A stretch of 64,000 nucleotides of DNA from Methylocystis sp. L43 (GTDB lineage Bacteria; Pseudomonadota; Alphaproteobacteria; Rhizobiales; Beijerinckiaceae). Of the stretch, positions 15,361 through 23,881 are shown piece by piece. The DNA is taken from contig NZ_JADNRA010000013.1 of assembly GCF_015709525.1 (NCBI RefSeq), positions 1 to 64,000 on the forward strand, given 5' to 3'. Under the pieces are notes generated by a model. That model was not told the DNA's origin. It searched no databases and saw only the letters and a program-made list of their open reading frames with translations. Both the position numbers and the translations under genes were made by a program. Each line of letters opens with the position of its first letter. The stretch's first letter is position 1.

Positions 15361-17649
15361 TCAAAAGCGCGCATTCGCGAAAAACCGCAGATTCGCGCCC
15401 GGGAGCAGCACCTCGTCCTTGCGGAAGGAGACGCTGTTGCGGATGTCCTCGTTGAGGAGATTGTCGCCGACGAGTCCCAGCCTCAATTCGCGGCTCAGCG
15501 GATCGCCCGGATCGAATAGCATGCGGTAGCTGATTTCGGCCTTCAGCAGATTATAGCCCTTCGTTGGGGTTTCATTCGTTGGGTCGATGTTGCGCTGGGC
15601 GAAGGCGTGCAGGAAGTTGACCCGCAGCAGCCAGTTCGTATCTCGCCAGAACAATCCGCCGCCGAGCCGCACGGGCGGGATGCGGGGGACGTTGCCGCCG
15701 CCCACGAATGTCGCGCGCACGACATCGAACTGGTGCTCCGCCCCAAAAACGCCGCCTGCCAGCGTCGCGACGTCGAGTTGGCTTTGTAACTCGCCGCCCC
15801 GGAAGAGCGCATTGCGCTGCGAATAGATCGCCTCGCGCAAATCGCCCTCGCCTTCCAAGGCGCAGCTCGCAATATCTTCCTCGCAGACCGCGCCGGTGAG
15901 ATTTCGGAAGATAAAGCCGTCGAAGCGCGTGAGGTAGGCCGTCGCCTCGAAACGGAATGGGCCCACCGGGCGGCGCAAGCCGATTTCGATGGTCTTCGCG
16001 CCTTCAATTCGAAGATTCGGATTGCCGATATCGAAGGTTCCCGTCGCCTCGTGGATCCCGCGCGAAAAGAGCTCGGGCGCGCGCGGCGCGCGTTCGACAT
16101 ATTGCGCGGTCAGGCTGGCGACGACGCCTTGCGGCAGATCCTGGAGGAACCCAAAGGCGCCGCTCTTTGGCGTGAAATTGCGCACGCGGGCGACTTGCAG
16201 CGCCGGATCAGCGAGGGGCTGGGGAATTGCGCTGGAGAGGAGGAGTTCGGGAAATGCGCCGGAGACGGTCGCATGTTCGATGCGTCCGGCCAGCTGCATT
16301 CTTGATGTGTCGGTCAGTCTGAATTCATTAAACCAATAGCCGGCGACGCTTCGCGTCCGATTGGGATCGAAGAGTCCGCCCTCGCGGCCGGGCGAGGTCA
16401 GGATCTGATGCATGCCCTGCACGCCGAAGGCGCTGGTCAGAGTCGCGAAGGACAGATCGACGGGGCGAAGCTGCGTTTCGACCCGCGCCTCGAGATCCTT
16501 GTTGGTGAAGGTCTGCTGAACGCCGTCGAAGCCCCCCTCATTGGCGAGTTCGTGGTGCTTGTAGTCGGTCAGACCCGCCCAGAAGCGGACCGCTTCGATA
16601 TAGGCCGACTGCGGACGGAACTCGCCCTTGGTCGTCACGCGCGTCTGGCGAAGTTCGATTCGCGTATTGGTCTCCGTCGGCTCAATGCCGGGGATGCGAT
16701 AGCGCGAGTTGAACTGCGTCACCGCGACGCCGACAAAGCCGCCGTCGAAAAAATAGGAGCCGCCGACCGAACCGCCGGCCGAGCGCATTGACGAATTGGG
16801 CTGGCGTCCGAAGACTGGCGGCGGCGGATCCGGCGGAAAAAGATAAGGATAGCCGGGAATAAGGTAGTCGCTGCTGCGACGGCCGTGGACATCCATGTGG
16901 AAGGCGACGTTGCCGCGGCCGACGTCGAGCAGCGTCGCGTTCTCGAGCGAGTTGTCGACGGTCATCACCGCGCCGCGAGTCTCGACGACCGAACAACCCT
17001 CCGTCTCGGCCATCGGGATGAGCGCGAGACGGCAGGGCAAGGCCGTGGGAATGCGGTTGTTCTCGACGTTGACGACGCCGCCGATCGCTTGCGACCCCCA
17101 GCGAAGCGTCGCCGGGCCGCGCACCACCTCGACCTGGCTCGCGGCGACGGGATCGAGCGGAACGGCGTGGTCCTCGCCAAGTTCCGAGACGCCGCTGTTG
17201 CTGACGCCGTTTTCCTGGATTCGCACGCGGTAATTGTCGAGACCGCGCACGATAGGACGGCTCGCCGCGCCGGGCGCGAAGGTCGATCCGGTGACGCCCG
17301 GCTTGGCGAAGAGCACATCGCCAAGCGTCGCGCCCGGCGAGCGCCGCAGCTCCTCATTGGTGACGACCGTGACCGTCGCGAATTGATCGGCGACGATGGG
17401 AAGGACACCTAGCGGCGCCACGGCCGGTTCGCGCGGCTCGGGTCCGCTCGGGCCGGCGACGCTGCGGTTGCGCCCGCCGGGCGCTGGGGGAGTCTGTGGC
17501 GGGGAGACGATCTTGGCGCGCTTGATTGGACTCACGGAGCCGACTTCAATCGGGGGCAACGCCTGCTGAGCCAAGGCGCTCGCGACGCTGGTGAAAATCC
17601 CGACTACCGCGCCGCCGGCCGCTGCGCCGACCAAAACGCTCTTCCTCAT
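15361..17649 (-). CDS. TonB-dependent outer-membrane receptor, ZnuD-like
   Basis: A 762-residue receptor with a signal peptide (residues 1-28), a proline-rich linker, a plug domain (about 85-205) and a 22-strand-type barrel ending in the aromatic FFANARF. The plug reads TLGDVLFAKPGVTGSTFAPG, RPIVRGLDNYRVRIQENGVS, GEDHAVPLDPVAASQVEVVRGPATLRWG and IGGVVNVENN. The segment with DHAVPLDP and VEVVRGPATLRWG is that of zinc receptors of the ZnuD type. A perfect Zur-like palindrome lies 22 bases before the start codon, so zinc or a zinc chelate is the likely cargo. No ABC zinc importer is adjacent. Confidence 0.9.
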   Translation of the reverse strand: MRKSVLVGAAAGGAVVGIFTSVASALAQQALPPIEVGSVSPIKRAKIVSPPQTPPAPGGRNRSVAGPSGPEPREPAVAPLGVLPIVADQFATVTVVTNEELRRSPGATLGDVLFAKPGVTGSTFAPGAASRPIVRGLDNYRVRIQENGVSNSGVSELGEDHAVPLDPVAASQVEVVRGPATLRWGSQAIGGVVNVENNRIPTALPCRLALIPMAETEGCSVVETRGAVMTVDNSLENATLLDVGRGNVAFHMDVHGRRSSDYLIPGYPYLFPPDPPPPVFGRQPNSSMRSAGGSVGGSYFFDGGFVGVAVTQFNSRYRIPGIEPTETNTRIELRQTRVTTKGEFRPQSAYIEAVRFWAGLTDYKHHELANEGGFDGVQQTFTNKDLEARVETQLRPVDLSFATLTSAFGVQGMHQILTSPGREGGLFDPNRTRSVAGYWFNEFRLTDTSRMQLAGRIEHATVSGAFPELLLSSAIPQPLADPALQVARVRNFTPKSGAFGFLQDLPQGVVASLTAQYVERAPRAPELFSRGIHEATGTFDIGNPNLRIEGAKTIEIGLRRPVGPFRFEATAYLTRFDGFIFRNLTGAVCEEDIASCALEGEGDLREAIYSQRNALFRGGELQSQLDVATLAGGVFGAEHQFDVVRATFVGGGNVPRIPPVRLGGGLFWRDTNWLLRVNFLHAFAQRNIDPTNETPTKGYNLLKAEISYRMLFDPGDPLSRELRLGLVGDNLLNEDIRNSVSFRKDEVLLPGANLRFFANARF

Positions 17650-17670
17650 GGACGCCCGCTCTCGCTGATT

Positions 17671-17687
17671 ATGTTATAACATAACAT
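17671..17687. promoter_or_regulatory. Zur-box-like operator upstream of the TonB receptor
   Basis: ATGTTATAACATAACAT is a perfect palindrome (ATGTTAT, AAC, ATAACAT), embedded in an AT-rich patch that stands out in GC-rich surroundings. It closely matches the ATGTTATA-n-TATAACAT consensus of Gram-negative Zur operators. Position (22 bases before the ATG) suits repression. Confidence 0.75.
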
Positions 17688-17775
17688 ATCCAGACCGAGC
17701 GGAGGCATGTCAATGCGCCTGCGCTTCGCCGGCGCAGGTCAGCGTCCTGTGTGGCCGTTACGCCACACTCGAAGA

Positions 17776-18519
17776 TCAAAAGGTCTCGGCCGGCGCGCTC
17801 GTCTGTCCGGCGCGAAAGTTCTCCCAGCCATGCGCGCGCAGCTTGCAGGCGGGGCACTCGCCGCAGCCGTAGCCCCAGTCGAAGCGGCGGCCCCTCTCGC
17901 CGAGATAGCAGGTGTGGGTCTCTTCGACGATGAGCCGCACCAGCGCTTCGCCGCCGAGCGATTCCGCCAATCGCCAGGTCGCCGCCTTGTCGATCCACAT
18001 CAGCGGCGTATGAATATTCATGCTGCGATCCATGCCGAGACTGAGCGCCTGCGCCATGGCGCGGATCGTCTGGTCGCGGCAGTCCGGATAGCCCGAATAG
18101 TCGGTCTCGCACATGCCGCCGACGAGATCGGCGACGCCGCGGCGATAGGCGAGCGCCGCGGCGAAGGTCAGAAACAGCAGATTGCGCCCCGGAACGAATG
18201 TGTTGGGAAGCCCGTCGGCGGCGAAGGCGATCTCGGCGTTCCGCGTCAGCGCCGTCTCGGAGATGGCCCCGAGCGCCTCGATCGAAATCGTTCGATCTTC
18301 GCCGAGCCGCTCGGCCCAAAGCGGCGAGAGGCGAATAAGGCCGTCGCGCAGCCCCGCCCGGCGCGAGAGTTCGACGCGGTGGCGCTGGCCGTAATCGAAT
18401 CCGACCGTCTCGACGCGCTCGAAGCGCGACAGCGCCCAGGCGAGGCAGGTCGTCGAGTCCTGCCCGCCTGAAAACAGCACGAGCGCGGCGGAAGAGTGAG
18501 TCGGGAGATCGTTCGTCAT
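17776..18519 (-). CDS. queC: 7-cyano-7-deazaguanine synthase
   Basis: This 247-residue ATP-dependent enzyme makes preQ0 from 7-carboxy-7-deazaguanine for queuosine. The PP-loop is [18 protein letters not shown] (residues 13-30), followed by [21 protein letters not shown] and the substrate region [15 protein letters not shown]. The zinc cluster near the C-terminus includes [22 protein letters not shown] (read in two parts: the first Cys, then CGECPAC). It stands alone; queF lies at 25603-26064 on the same strand but is not linked. There is no room for a preQ1 riboswitch that I can recognise. Confidence 0.96.
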   Translation of the reverse strand: MTNDLPTHSSAALVLFSGGQDSTTCLAWALSRFERVETVGFDYGQRHRVELSRRAGLRDGLIRLSPLWAERLGEDRTISIEALGAISETALTRNAEIAFAADGLPNTFVPGRNLLFLTFAAALAYRRGVADLVGGMCETDYSGYPDCRDQTIRAMAQALSLGMDRSMNIHTPLMWIDKAATWRLAESLGGEALVRLIVEETHTCYLGERGRRFDWGYGCGECPACKLRAHGWENFRAGQTSAPAETF

Positions 18520-18645
18520 CGCGCCTAACTTACGTTACGGCTGCGAAACTGCGAGCCGCCCAGCGGGCGCGCCTCTTGAAAGTTTGACGGCGCCCTCACC
18601 AATCGCGTCCGGTCCACCCATATTCGAGCCGAAACCGAGGCGGAG

Positions 18646-19257
18646 ATGCTGCTCTATAATACGCCGCTGGCGCCCAATCCCAGACGCGTCCGCATTTTTC
18701 TGGCTGAGAAAAACGTCACGATTCCCATTCGCGACGTCAACCTCATGTCCCATGAGCACAAGCAGGAGTCCTATGCGGCGGTCAATGCGCTGGAGGAAGT
18801 TCCGGCGCTCGTTCTCGACGACGGCGCGACTCTCACCGAATCCGTCGCCATCTGCCGCTACATCGAGTCGCTCTACCCTAGCCCGCCGCTCTTTGGCCGG
18901 AACGCGCGCGAACAGGCCTTTGTCGAGATGTGGCAGCGCCGGATTGAATTCCGCCTGTTCACGCCAGTCGGGCTGGCTTTTCGTCATAGCCATCCGGCGC
19001 TCGCGAAGCTCGAGTCCCCCCAGCTCCCGCAATTGGCCGAGCATCAGCGGCCGCGCGCGCAACAGATGATGCGCTTTCTCGATGGCGAACTCGCCGCGCG
19101 GCGCTTCATCGCCTCCGATGACTTCACGATCGCCGATATTACCGCGATTGTGGCCATGGATCTCACAAAACTCGCGCGGGTCGATATTCCTCAAGATCTG
19201 CCGCATCTTTCGCGCTGGCGCACGGACGTCTCGGCGCGTCCGAGCGTCGTGCCGTAA
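18646..19257 (+). CDS. Glutathione S-transferase
   Basis: A 203-residue soluble GST. The thioredoxin-like N-terminal half starts MLLYNTPLAPNPRRVRIFLA and has EEVPALVLDDGATLTESVAICRY, where the ES pair binds glutathione. The helical C-terminal half ends with the capping-box region FIASDDFTIADITAIVAMDL. The substrate is not predictable. Its stop TAA shares one base with the ATG of the next gene, so the two are translated in tandem. Confidence 0.93.
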   Translation: MLLYNTPLAPNPRRVRIFLAEKNVTIPIRDVNLMSHEHKQESYAAVNALEEVPALVLDDGATLTESVAICRYIESLYPSPPLFGRNAREQAFVEMWQRRIEFRLFTPVGLAFRHSHPALAKLESPQLPQLAEHQRPRAQQMMRFLDGELAARRFIASDDFTIADITAIVAMDLTKLARVDIPQDLPHLSRWRTDVSARPSVVP

Positions 19258-19901
19258 TGACGCGGCGCTCGCCGAACAGGAAGCTTGAGGAGATAACCGG
19301 GCGCATCCGCGCCTGCCGCGTCTGCGCCGAAACGCCCGAGGGCGTAAAGCTGCCGCATGAGCCGCGTCCCGTGCTGCGCGTTTCGCCCACCGCGCGGCTG
19401 CTGCTCGCGAGCCAGGCGCCCGGCAATCTCGTCAATCTGACCGGCGTTCCTTTCAACGATCCTTCCGGCGATCGGCTGCGCGACTGGATGGGCGTGGATC
19501 GCGAGACCTTCTATGACGTCTCGCGCATCGCCATCGTCCCGATGGGCTTCTGCTTTCCGGGTTACGACGCCGCCGGCGGCGACCTGCCGCCGCGTCCCGA
19601 ATGTCGCCCGCGCTGGCACGACTCGCTGTTCGCAACGCTGCCGCAGATCGAGACGGTCGTCGCGATCGGCCGATATGCGCAGGACTATCATTTCGCTCGG
19701 CTCGGCCATGCGCTGCCGAAAGGCGCGAGAGTTTCCGAGATCGTCGCGCGCTGGCGTGAATTTGCGAACGCTAAGCCGCTGATCTTCCCCCTCCCCCATC
19801 CATCCTGGCGCAACATTGGCTGGCTGAAGCGCAATCCCTGGTTCGAAGCCGAGGTCTTGCCGGCGCTACGCGCCGAGGTCGCGCGGCTGATCAAAACGTG
19901 A
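19257..19901 (+). CDS. Uracil-DNA glycosylase superfamily protein
   Basis: This 214-residue protein has the uracil-glycosylase fold: motif 1 LLASQAPGNLVNLTGVPFND with SGDRLRDWMGV, and motif 2 PLPHPSWRNIGWLKRNPWFE near the C-terminus. CRVCAETPEG near residue 20 resembles one half of a cysteine cluster, but a complete four-cysteine iron-sulfur set is not obvious. FYDVSRIAIVPMGFCFPG and GDLPPRPECRPRWHD are diagnostic of a widespread, poorly studied subgroup (COG1573-like). Whether it removes uracil is not established. It overlaps the GST gene by one base and kdsA by four. Confidence 0.88.
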   Translation: MTRRSPNRKLEEITGRIRACRVCAETPEGVKLPHEPRPVLRVSPTARLLLASQAPGNLVNLTGVPFNDPSGDRLRDWMGVDRETFYDVSRIAIVPMGFCFPGYDAAGGDLPPRPECRPRWHDSLFATLPQIETVVAIGRYAQDYHFARLGHALPKGARVSEIVARWREFANAKPLIFPLPHPSWRNIGWLKRNPWFEAEVLPALRAEVARLIKT

Positions 19902-20749
19902 GACAAGGCGCCGTGACGAGAGTTCTCATTGGAGACGGCGCGCGGCGCGTTGCCATCGGCGGCGACCTGCCCTTGACGCTCATCGCCGGCCCCTGCGCGC
20001 TGGAGAGCCGCGATCTGGCGCTCAAGGTCGCCGGCGAACTCGCCGCGATCGGCGAGCGACTGAAGATCGGCGTCGTCTTCAAGGCGTCCTTCGACAAGGC
20101 GAACCGCACCAGCGGCGGTGCGGCGCGCGGCGTCGGTCTCGACGCCGCGCTGCCGATCTTTGCTGAAATCAGAGAGAAGACCGGCTTGCCGGCGACGACC
20201 GACGTGCATGAAGCATGGCAATGCGCGCGCGTCGCCGAGGTCATCGACCTGCTGCAGATTCCCGCCTTCCTCTGCCGGCAGACCGATCTCATCGTCGCGG
20301 CGGCGAAAACCGGACGTTCCGTCAATATCAAGAAGGGGCAGTTTCTCGCGCCGTGGGACATGATCCACGCCATCGAGAAGGCGCGTGAGGCCGGCGCCGG
20401 CGGCGTCCTCGTCACCGAGAGGGGAACGACCTTCGGCTATAATGCGCTTGTCGCCGACATGCGCGCGCTGCCGATGTTGAGGGAGACCGGGGCGCCCGTC
20501 GTTTTTGACGCGACGCATGCCGTGCAGCAGCCGGGCGGACAAGGATCGTCATCGGGCGGCGAGCGGCGTTTCGTTGCAACGCTCGCCCGCGCCGCCGTGG
20601 CGGTCGGGGTCGCGGCGCTTTACATCGAGACGCATCCCGATCCGGGCGCGGCGATCTCGGACGGCGCGACGCAAGTCCCGCTTGGGGCGCTGGAGGCAAT
20701 GGTCGAGGAATTGATGGCGTTCGACCGTCTGGCGAAAACGCCCGTCTGA
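19898..20749 (+). CDS. kdsA: 3-deoxy-8-phosphooctulonate (KDO-8-P) synthase
   Basis: A 283-residue enzyme condensing arabinose-5-phosphate with phosphoenolpyruvate for the lipopolysaccharide inner core. Signatures are LIAGPCALESRDLAL, VVFKASFDKANRTS, TDVHEAWQCARVAEVIDLLQ, PAFLCRQTDLI, NIKKGQFLAPWDM and the terminal VAALYIETHPDP. The cysteine in GPCALES (Asn in the E. coli enzyme) points to the metal-dependent class. The GTG start overlaps the previous stop (GTGA). A second GTG at 19913 is an alternative. Genomic pairing with a GST and a UDG-type gene looks incidental. Confidence 0.95.
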   Translation: MRQGAVTRVLIGDGARRVAIGGDLPLTLIAGPCALESRDLALKVAGELAAIGERLKIGVVFKASFDKANRTSGGAARGVGLDAALPIFAEIREKTGLPATTDVHEAWQCARVAEVIDLLQIPAFLCRQTDLIVAAAKTGRSVNIKKGQFLAPWDMIHAIEKAREAGAGGVLVTERGTTFGYNALVADMRALPMLRETGAPVVFDATHAVQQPGGQGSSSGGERRFVATLARAAVAVGVAALYIETHPDPGAAISDGATQVPLGALEAMVEELMAFDRLAKTPV

Positions 20750-20822
20750 AACGAGGCGCAGCAATTTTCCTATGCGCCTGTAATCCCGACAGGCCGAGGC
20801 CAGATCGGGAGGGGCGTCGGCG

Positions 20823-21173
20823 TTAACCCGCCTCCGCGTAATCCGTCAGCCAGCCGACCGCGATGATGATAAGGCCCATGCCGGCGAAAAAAGCGAAGGC
20901 CGGCTTGACGCTGAAAATATCGGGAAGAAAAGCGATGGCGATGAGCGCCGGGCCCACGATCCTTTCGACCCAGCCATGAAGCGCGAATGCCAATCGCCGA
21001 AAGACGCCGAGCGGAAATTTCGTCACGAGCGTCATCGCCAAATGCACGCCCGCGAGCAGCCAGGCGAGCTTCGCCGGCAGGCCGCCGAAACCAAGCACCG
21101 CCGGCGCGGCGAGGAAAATCAACACCGTCAGATAGTCCAGATAGCCATGCAGGCGCGCCGTGAGTGGTTTCAT
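20823..21173 (-). CDS. Uncharacterised four-helix membrane protein
   Basis: A 116-residue protein with four hydrophobic helices (about residues 12-30, 34-52, 70-86 and 88-108) starting MKPLTARLHGYLDYLTVLIF. The pattern of HGYLDYLT near the start and HGWVERIVGP in the middle suggests an internal duplication of a two-helix unit, as in SPW-type small membrane proteins. GGAG lies 9-10 bases before the ATG. It follows, in the same direction, the Crp/Fnr gene, which is 83 bases upstream. Function unknown. Confidence 0.75.
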   Translation of the reverse strand: MKPLTARLHGYLDYLTVLIFLAAPAVLGFGGLPAKLAWLLAGVHLAMTLVTKFPLGVFRRLAFALHGWVERIVGPALIAIAFLPDIFSVKPAFAFFAGMGLIIIAVGWLTDYAEAG

Positions 21174-21256
21174 TATGGTTTCTCCGCGTTGGCGGCGCGG
21201 CTCGGCCGCCTTCTCCTCTCGTTAGGGCGCGGCGCGGAGGCGGTCTGTCATCTTGA

Positions 21257-21913
21257 TCACAGATCGCCGCGTTTTTCCTTCGCGAGGGATTGCAGCGCGA
21301 CGTGATTGACGCAGATGAGGTCGCGCCGATAGTCGAGCGCCCCTCGGCGCCGCAAATCGTTCATGGTCCGCGTCACGACTGGGCGGCTCGCATGGACGAG
21401 ATCGGCGATGTCCTGCTGGGTGAGCCGGATCTCGAGCGAATAGCCGTGCGGACAGGGCGCGCCGAAAGCGAGCGCAAGCTCTCCCAGCGTCTCGATCAGC
21501 CGCGCGGCGACTGACTTGGTCTGGCGGTCGATCAGCCTGCGCTCGGCGCGTTCCCGCGACGCCTCCAGTCCGGCGCTGAGGAAGCTCGAGAACGATGGGC
21601 TTTTCGCGAGGAGACGGGCCACGTCCGAAGGGTCGAACATCAGGACGCACGCGTCGCCGATGGCGCTTGCGGCATGCGCCGAGGCTCGCCCTGGCGAAAC
21701 GCGCCCGAAGAGTTCGCCGGCGCCCGCGATGGCGAGCGTGATCTGCGCGCCGCTTTCCGCGACATGCGAAAGCCTGACGACGCCCCGCATCAAACAATAG
21801 AGAAAGCCCGGCTCCTCGCCTTGCCGATACAGTGTTTGGCCGTTGGAGAACTCCGCATCCCGCAGCGAAGGCGCGCAGAGCCGCCACTCGGCGATATTCT
21901 CTTCCGACAGCAT
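21257..21913 (-). CDS. Crp/Fnr-family transcriptional regulator
   Basis: A 218-residue regulator with an N-terminal cyclic-nucleotide-binding-type beta barrel (NGQTLYRQGEEPGFLYCLMR, then GAGELFGRVSP) and a C-terminal winged helix LTQQDIADLVHASRPVVTRT. The Fnr cysteine cluster is absent, and the cAMP-contact sequence RxSSA is replaced by GRASAHAASA, so the effector is unknown. The ATG at 21913 has GGGGAA upstream; ATG 21943 and a TTG at 21967 are in-frame alternatives. The four-helix membrane protein downstream is a possible target or partner. Confidence 0.88.
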   Translation of the reverse strand: MLSEENIAEWRLCAPSLRDAEFSNGQTLYRQGEEPGFLYCLMRGVVRLSHVAESGAQITLAIAGAGELFGRVSPGRASAHAASAIGDACVLMFDPSDVARLLAKSPSFSSFLSAGLEASRERAERRLIDRQTKSVAARLIETLGELALAFGAPCPHGYSLEIRLTQQDIADLVHASRPVVTRTMNDLRRRGALDYRRDLICVNHVALQSLAKEKRGDL

Positions 21914-22006
21914 GTCGTTCCCCGGCGCTTCCGCCTGACGCATCCTATCAAAATCGAAGCTGCGCAAGCCATCCTGCTCAAGAGACCGTCTGGCGAAGGC
22001 GATCCG

Positions 22007-22396
22007 CTAAGCCTTGCGCGCAGCCAACGGATGGTCGAGAAGCGCGCGATCAACGGTCAGGAGGCGCAACGCCTCGATTTTGCATTGCGCCAGCAACAGG
22101 CGATCGAACGGGTCGCGCGTGTGCGGCTCAGGTTCGACCGCGACGAGCGCATGCCGCGCGTTGATTGAGATGACCTCGATCCCCATCGCTTCCAGCAGTT
22201 CGGGAAGCATCTCAAGATTTATCGCGAGTTCGAGTTTGCCCAGTCGCCACTTGATGGCGATCTCCCAAAGACTCGCGACGCTGACCAGAAATTCCGCATC
22301 TTCATTCTTCAGCAAAGACTGCACATGCGATCCGAACTCGGCGACACGGTTTTCAATCAACGCCAGCAGAATATGCGTGTCGAGCAGCAGCCTCAT
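22007..22396 (-). CDS. PIN-domain toxin (VapC type)
   Basis: This 129-residue PIN-domain RNase is the toxin of a type II toxin-antitoxin pair. Acidic catalytic residues appear in LLLDTHILLALIE (Asp 6), SLWEIAIKWRLGKL (Glu) and TRDPFDRLLLAQC (Asp). The TVDRALLDHP end is typical. The start codon overlaps the antitoxin stop by four bases (ATGA), as usual for coupled toxin translation. The target RNA is unknown. It is a small accessory island between the Crp/Fnr regulator and a metal permease. Confidence 0.93.
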   Translation of the reverse strand: MRLLLDTHILLALIENRVAEFGSHVQSLLKNEDAEFLVSVASLWEIAIKWRLGKLELAINLEMLPELLEAMGIEVISINARHALVAVEPEPHTRDPFDRLLLAQCKIEALRLLTVDRALLDHPLAARKA

Positions 22397-22662
22397 GCAT
22401 CATCCGGCAGCGGGCGCAGCAGGAAGTCTTCCGGCAAGGGCGCGTCGAAATCCTCAGCGATGAAAGTGACGATGGACTGGAGGCCGTGTCGCTTCTTGAA
22501 TTCGTCGACGGCGTCGAGCCGCAATCCGCGTTTTGGTTGATGAGGAACCAGATCGAACACCGGTTTCCCATTCCGCGTCACGACGATCGTTTCGCCCTTC
22601 TCGACCTGTCGAGCAAGTTCGGTCAGGCGATTTTTCGCGTCTTTGATCGAAACAGTCGTCAT
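22393..22662 (-). CDS. Phd/YefM-family antitoxin
   Basis: This 89-residue antitoxin begins MTTVSIKDAKNRLTELARQV and contains GETIVVTRNGKPVFDLVPH, the Phd/YefM DNA-binding fold. The acidic C-terminal tail FDAPLPEDFLLRPLPDDA should wrap the toxin. The frame continues upstream, but the ATG at 22662 is the family start and lies 10 bases from an operator-like palindrome. Phd antitoxins repress their own operon with the toxin as corepressor. Confidence 0.93.
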   Translation of the reverse strand: MTTVSIKDAKNRLTELARQVEKGETIVVTRNGKPVFDLVPHQPKRGLRLDAVDEFKKRHGLQSIVTFIAEDFDAPLPEDFLLRPLPDDA

Positions 22663-22671
22663 GGGGCGGAT

Positions 22672-22691
22672 AGTGGCTACTCGTAGCCACT
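22672..22691. promoter_or_regulatory. Palindromic operator of the Phd-VapC operon
   Basis: AGTGGCTACTCGTAGCCACT is a perfect inverted repeat of nine bases around a two-base centre, located 10 bases upstream of the antitoxin start. Position and symmetry fit autoregulation by the Phd dimer. Confidence 0.75.
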
Positions 22692-22789
22692 CAGTCAAGC
22701 GTTCGTCCCCGCCCGCTCTTCGCCCGTATGAACTTTCCTAATTAAGCGATTACGGTTAAAGATCTTTATTGCTGAGGCGGGCGGGGGTC

Positions 22790-23881
22790 ATGGCGCTCAA
22801 TCCTTTCGATGACCAAGGCGAAAATTTCAAAGCCAAGGCAACGGCGACCTATGGCGTGATTATCGCGGCGAATGTCTTCGCCTGGACTTGGGCGTGGACG
22901 GCCTTCTCCGATCGGCCGGGCCTGATGGGAGCGGCCGTTCTGGCGTTCATGTTTGGACTTCGCCATGCGTTCGACGCCGATCACATCGCCGCCATCGACA
23001 ATGTCGTCCGCAAATTGATGCAGGACGGCAAGACGCCCTATTCCGTCGGATTTTTCTTCTCGCTCGGCCACTCCACCTTCGTCACCCTCGCTTCGGTCAT
23101 GATGGCGGCGGCGGCCGTGGCCATGCAGGGCCAGGCGCATGACTTTCAGGCCCTCGGCGGCGCCATCGGCACGATCGCGTCTGCTTCGTTCCTCATTGTC
23201 ATCGGCCTTGCAAACCTGCTCCTGCTCAGAGGGATCTGGTCGGCGTACAACCGGGCCAGACTTGGCGAGCCGGTGCTCGAAGAGGACCTCGACCGTCTGC
23301 TCAACGGACGCGGCTTGTTCACCCGGGTTTTCCGCCCGCTGTTCCGCTTCGTTTCGCGGTCGTGGCACATGTATGTCGTTGGATTTATATTCGGATTGGG
23401 CTTCGACACGGCGACGGAGATCGGCCTGCTCGGAATTTCGGCGGCGCAGGCCGCGCAAGGCATGTCATTTTCGACGATTCTGGTGTTTCCAGCCCTGTTC
23501 ACCGCCGGCATGACCTTGATGGACACCACGGATAGCCTCGTGATGACTGGAGCCTACGGCTGGGCGTTCGACGATCCGCTGAGGAAACTTTGGTACAATC
23601 TGGTGATGACAGCGATGTCGGTGATCGTCGCCATTTTCATCGGCGGCATCGAAGCGCTCGGCTTGATCGGCGATAAGCTTGGCTTCGACGGCGGCCTTTG
23701 GCGCCTCGTTCAAGGGCTTAACGACAATCTCGCCAATTTCGGCTTCGCGATCGCCGCGATCCTGATCGCGAGCTGGATCATCTCTATGCTCTTCTATCGA
23801 AGCCAGGGGCAAATGAGGCAAATGAAGGCGTATCGCGGCGCAGTCGGGATGGACTATCCGGCGCGCCGCCAGGAGTCGTAA
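22790..23881 (+). CDS. Nickel/cobalt permease, NiCoT family
   Basis: A 363-residue membrane transporter with about eight helices. The selectivity signature FGLRHAFDADHIAAIDN (about residues 57-73) contains the essential HX4DH pattern. FFFSLGHSTFVTLASV and GLGFDTATEIGLL are the second and third family signatures. It takes up Ni2+ or Co2+ by secondary transport, which is relevant to urease or hydrogenase and to cobalamin synthesis encoded at the window's left. The ATG at 22790 matches other family members; TTG 22769 is less likely. Its last 98 bases overlap the convergent adenylate cyclase gene. Confidence 0.93.
   Translation: MALNPFDDQGENFKAKATATYGVIIAANVFAWTWAWTAFSDRPGLMGAAVLAFMFGLRHAFDADHIAAIDNVVRKLMQDGKTPYSVGFFFSLGHSTFVTLASVMMAAAAVAMQGQAHDFQALGGAIGTIASASFLIVIGLANLLLLRGIWSAYNRARLGEPVLEEDLDRLLNGRGLFTRVFRPLFRFVSRSWHMYVVGFIFGLGFDTATEIGLLGISAAQAAQGMSFSTILVFPALFTAGMTLMDTTDSLVMTGAYGWAFDDPLRKLWYNLVMTAMSVIVAIFIGGIEALGLIGDKLGFDGGLWRLVQGLNDNLANFGFAIAAILIASWIISMLFYRSQGQMRQMKAYRGAVGMDYPARRQES

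Noticed and set aside
18520-18645. preQ1 riboswitch before queC
   Set aside because: No short hairpin plus A-rich pseudoknot tail of a preQ1-I aptamer could be drawn, and queC's leader is very short.
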